This document shows positions 61,877 through 64,000 of a stretch of DNA of 64,000 nucleotides, one piece after another. The stretch comes from an uncultured Bacteroidia bacterium (GTDB taxonomy: Bacteria > Bacteroidota > Bacteroidia > Bacteroidales > UBA932): the NCBI GenBank assembly GCA_902785785.1, contig CADAAA010000004.1, positions 186,001 to 250,000 of the forward strand, in the 5' to 3' direction. The position numbers were made by a program, and so were the translations under genes. The notes beneath the pieces were generated by a model that saw only the letters and a program-made list of their open reading frames with translations, was not told where the DNA came from and made no database searches. Each line of letters begins with the position of its first letter. Positions within the stretch are counted from its first letter, which is position 1.

Positions 61877-63891
61877 TTGGTCAAGGCTTTCTTTATCAAG
61901 AGTTCGTCTGCAGGGTTGGGAAGGGTGATGCGCAGGCCTGGGGTGCGCGCCATCTCGCGCTCCGCTGCGAAGCGGGCGCCGTCGTTGCGCGCCCATGAGC
62001 GGCGCGCGATGCCGTTGTTGACATCCCAGAACAGCATCTCACGGATGTGGCGGGCCGAGTCTTCAGAGCCGTCAATGACCATTCCGAAACCTCCGTTTAT
62101 GACTTCGCCCCAGCCGACTCCGCCGCCGTTGTGGATGGATACCCAGGTGGCTCCGCGAAAAGCGTCACCGATGACATTCTGGATGGCCATGTCGGCGGTA
62201 AACTGTGAACCGTCATATATGTTGGATGTCTCGCGGAATGGCGAGTCGGTACCGGATACATCGTGGTGGTCGCGGCCGAGCACTATCGGCGCGGTGATCT
62301 CGCCGCTGCGGATGGCATCGTTGAAAGCGAGGGCGATCTTGGTGCGGCCTTCGCAATCGGCGTAGAGGATGCGGGCCTGGGAACCCACCACGAGGTGGTT
62401 CCGCCCCGCTTCCTCGATCCAGCGGATGTTGTCGCGCATCTGTCCGGCAATCTCTTCCGGTGCCGTGGCGGCCATGTCCGTCAGGACCTTAACCGCCAGG
62501 GCATCTGTCCTGGCAAGATCCTCCGGATCCTCGCTCATGCACACCCAGCGGAAAGGACCGAATCCGTAGTCGAAGTAGAGAGGCCCCATGATGTCCTGCA
62601 CGTACGAAGGATATCGGAAGGAACCGTCAGCTTTGAGCACGTCTGCTCCGGCGCGGGAGCTTTCCAGCAGGAAGGCATTGCCGTAGTCGAAGAAATACAT
62701 CCCCTTGTCAGACAGGCGGTTGATGGCGGCGACATGACGGCGCAGAGAGGCCTGGACGGCCTCCTTGAAGCGCGCCGGTTCCTCCGCCATCATGCGCTTG
62801 GACTCGTCCAGCGAATACCCGACGGGGTAATACCCGCCCGCCCACGGATTGTGAAGCGAGGTCTGGTCCGACCCCAGGTCTACGTGGACATCCTCGTCCG
62901 CCAGGCGCTCCCATAGATCGACTACATTGCCTACGAAAGCCAAGGATACGGTCTCCTTGGCGTATACCGCCTTGCGGATACGTGCTATCAGTTCGTCTAG
63001 GTCTTCGTGCAGTTCGTCCACCCAGCCTTGTTCATAGCGCTTGCGCGCGGCCAGTGGATTGATTTCAGCAGTGACGCTTACTACTCCGGCTATGTTGCCG
63101 GCCTTGGGCTGGGCTCCGGACATGCCGCCGAGTCCGGCAGTTACGAAGAGCATACCGCTCCTGTCGTCTCCGCTCAATCCTTTCTTCTTCAGTTGTTTCC
63201 GAGCCGCATTCATCACGGTTATGGTAGTCCCGTGCACTATGCCTTGAGGCCCGATGTACATGTAGGATCCGGCTGTCATCTGGCCGTATTGAGAGACTCC
63301 GAGAGCGTTGAAGCGCTCCCAGTCATCCGGTTTCGAATAGTTGGGAATCACCATTCCGTTGGTCACGATGACGCGCGGAGCATCCTTATGTGAAGGGAAT
63401 AGTCCCATAGGATGGCCGGAGTACATAGCAAGCGTTTGCTCATCAGTCATCGTGGCCAGGTACTGCATAGTGAGACGGTATTGGGCCCAGTTCTGGAAGA
63501 TCGCCCCGTTGCCTCCGTATATGATGAGTTCGTGCGGATGCTGGGCCACCCTCGGATCCAGATTGTTCTGTATCATGGCCATGATGGCTGCCGCCTGGCG
63601 GCTTCGCGCAGGGTATTCATCGATAGGCCGGGCGTACATTTCGTATGAGGGACGGAACCGGTACATGTAGATGCGGCCGTACAGTCGCAGTTCTTCGGCA
63701 AACTCCTTTGCCAGGACTGCGTGGTGCCGCTCCGGGAAATACCTGAGGGCATTCTTTACGGCGAGCACTTTCTGCTCGTATGTCAGGATATCTTTCCGCT
63801 TCGGGGCGTGGTTTACGCCGGTTTCATATGGCCTGGCCTCTGGCAGTTCCTCGGGAATGCCGGCCAGGATTTCTTCCTGGAATGGGTTCAT
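61873..63891 (-). CDS. hutU: Urocanate hydratase, long form
   Basis: The 672-residue protein has the urocanase core: YGGNGAIFQNWAQYRLTM, MTAGSYMYIGPQGIVHGTT, GLGGMSGAQPKAG and DLGSDQTSLHNPWAGGYYP. It is about 110 residues longer than the 555-residue E. coli-type enzyme, as is usual for Bacteroidota. It binds NAD+ and hydrates urocanate to imidazolonepropionate. Its ATG overlaps the previous stop codon as TAATG. Confidence 0.96.
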   Translation of the reverse strand: MNPFQEEILAGIPEELPEARPYETGVNHAPKRKDILTYEQKVLAVKNALRYFPERHHAVLAKEFAEELRLYGRIYMYRFRPSYEMYARPIDEYPARSRQAAAIMAMIQNNLDPRVAQHPHELIIYGGNGAIFQNWAQYRLTMQYLATMTDEQTLAMYSGHPMGLFPSHKDAPRVIVTNGMVIPNYSKPDDWERFNALGVSQYGQMTAGSYMYIGPQGIVHGTTITVMNAARKQLKKKGLSGDDRSGMLFVTAGLGGMSGAQPKAGNIAGVVSVTAEINPLAARKRYEQGWVDELHEDLDELIARIRKAVYAKETVSLAFVGNVVDLWERLADEDVHVDLGSDQTSLHNPWAGGYYPVGYSLDESKRMMAEEPARFKEAVQASLRRHVAAINRLSDKGMYFFDYGNAFLLESSRAGADVLKADGSFRYPSYVQDIMGPLYFDYGFGPFRWVCMSEDPEDLARTDALAVKVLTDMAATAPEEIAGQMRDNIRWIEEAGRNHLVVGSQARILYADCEGRTKIALAFNDAIRSGEITAPIVLGRDHHDVSGTDSPFRETSNIYDGSQFTADMAIQNVIGDAFRGATWVSIHNGGGVGWGEVINGGFGMVIDGSEDSARHIREMLFWDVNNGIARRSWARNDGARFAAEREMARTPGLRITLPNPADELLIKKALTK

Positions 63892-64000
63892 TATATGTCG
63901 ATGTTGTCGTTGACGGCCTTGAGGACCTGCTCCTGTAGGGAAGTCGCTTCGGAAACAATCTCCGCGGCGCGGGTGAGCAGCGGGGCGGCAGCGGACTTGT
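63891..64000 (-). CDS. C-terminal fragment of an upstream hut-operon gene
   Basis: The window cuts this gene off; only its last 35 codons plus stop are visible. They end LLTRAAEIVSEATSLQEQV then LKAVNDNIDI. The helical character and position suggest the end of a formimidoyltransferase or cyclodeaminase gene, usual partners of hutU, but 35 residues do not prove it. Its stop overlaps the hutU start codon. Confidence 0.5.
   Translation of the reverse strand, partial: KSAAAPLLTRAAEIVSEATSLQEQVLKAVNDNIDI

Noticed and set aside
1-64000. CRISPR array, prophage or classical insertion sequence
   Set aside because: I found no regularly spaced direct repeats, phage structural genes or DDE transposase; the only transposase-like gene is the RAYT.

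Overview
The window looks like a chromosomal segment of a GC-rich member of the Bacteroidales (phylum Bacteroidota). Four things support this. Many genes and both tRNAs are preceded by the Bacteroidota promoter form TTTG-N19-22-TAnnTTTG. Several proteins are typical of the phylum: a DUF1573 protein, lipoprotein S9, DUF1080 and DUF1593 proteins, a 672-residue urocanate hydratase, a 1174-residue pyruvate:ferredoxin oxidoreductase and ATP-dependent PEP carboxykinase. Ribosome binding sites are weak or absent. Genes often overlap as TAATG or ATGA. I cannot name a genus from the sequence alone.

Layout. 1-5.9 kb is a tightly packed minus-strand operon: LpxL-like acyltransferase, PepD, DUF2400/TIGR02757 protein, zeta-toxin-like kinase, TldD and a cut-off PmbA/TldE. 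6-18.4 kb holds a POT peptide transporter, the rpsF-rpsR-rplI operon with a leader hairpin, parE, a DUF1573 protein, a 2[4Fe-4S] ferredoxin facing a very short LysR regulator, an M16 protease, a PlsC-type acyltransferase and a DAACS symporter. 18.4-25.4 kb holds nifJ, fabD, tRNA-Arg(CCG), a ferredoxin-fused aldo/keto reductase and a bile acid:sodium symporter-family protein. 25.4-33.4 kb is a recG-WYL-S9 peptidase-hrpB operon. 33.5-34.8 kb is a RAYT (REP-associated tyrosine transposase) flanked by two identical 82-bp double-hairpin repeats. 34.8-43.9 kb holds CPBP protease, ThrE-like exporter, DUF1080 lipoprotein, two exported proteins, an EamA transporter, pckA and recQ. 44-52.9 kb is a tamB-rsmI-folB-mtaB-MBL operon divergent from tsaD. 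53-59 kb holds two flavoproteins, tRNA-Thr(CGT), the SRP RNA, a DUF1593 lipoprotein and an AlkZ-like DNA glycosylase. 59.2-64 kb is a histidine-utilisation operon (partial gene, hutU, hutH, hutI) with translationally coupled overlaps.

Most notable. Two housekeeping genes, mtaB and recG, each contain an in-frame palindromic insertion (129 and 123 nt, both divisible by three). Their arms and internal architecture resemble each other: a GGGGGGACC block followed by an inner hairpin. They look like a family of MITE-like elements that can be tolerated inside protein-coding genes, comparable in concept to Rickettsia palindromic elements. A separate palindromic element lies beside tRNA-Thr, next to a possible peptidase gene fragment. 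The RAYT with its identical repeats is a second, independent repeat-mobilising system.

Whole-window functions are mostly housekeeping: protein and peptide turnover, translation, t6A/ms2t6A tRNA modification, central carbon metabolism, DNA repair and histidine degradation. I saw no prophage, CRISPR array or insertion sequence of the classical DDE type.
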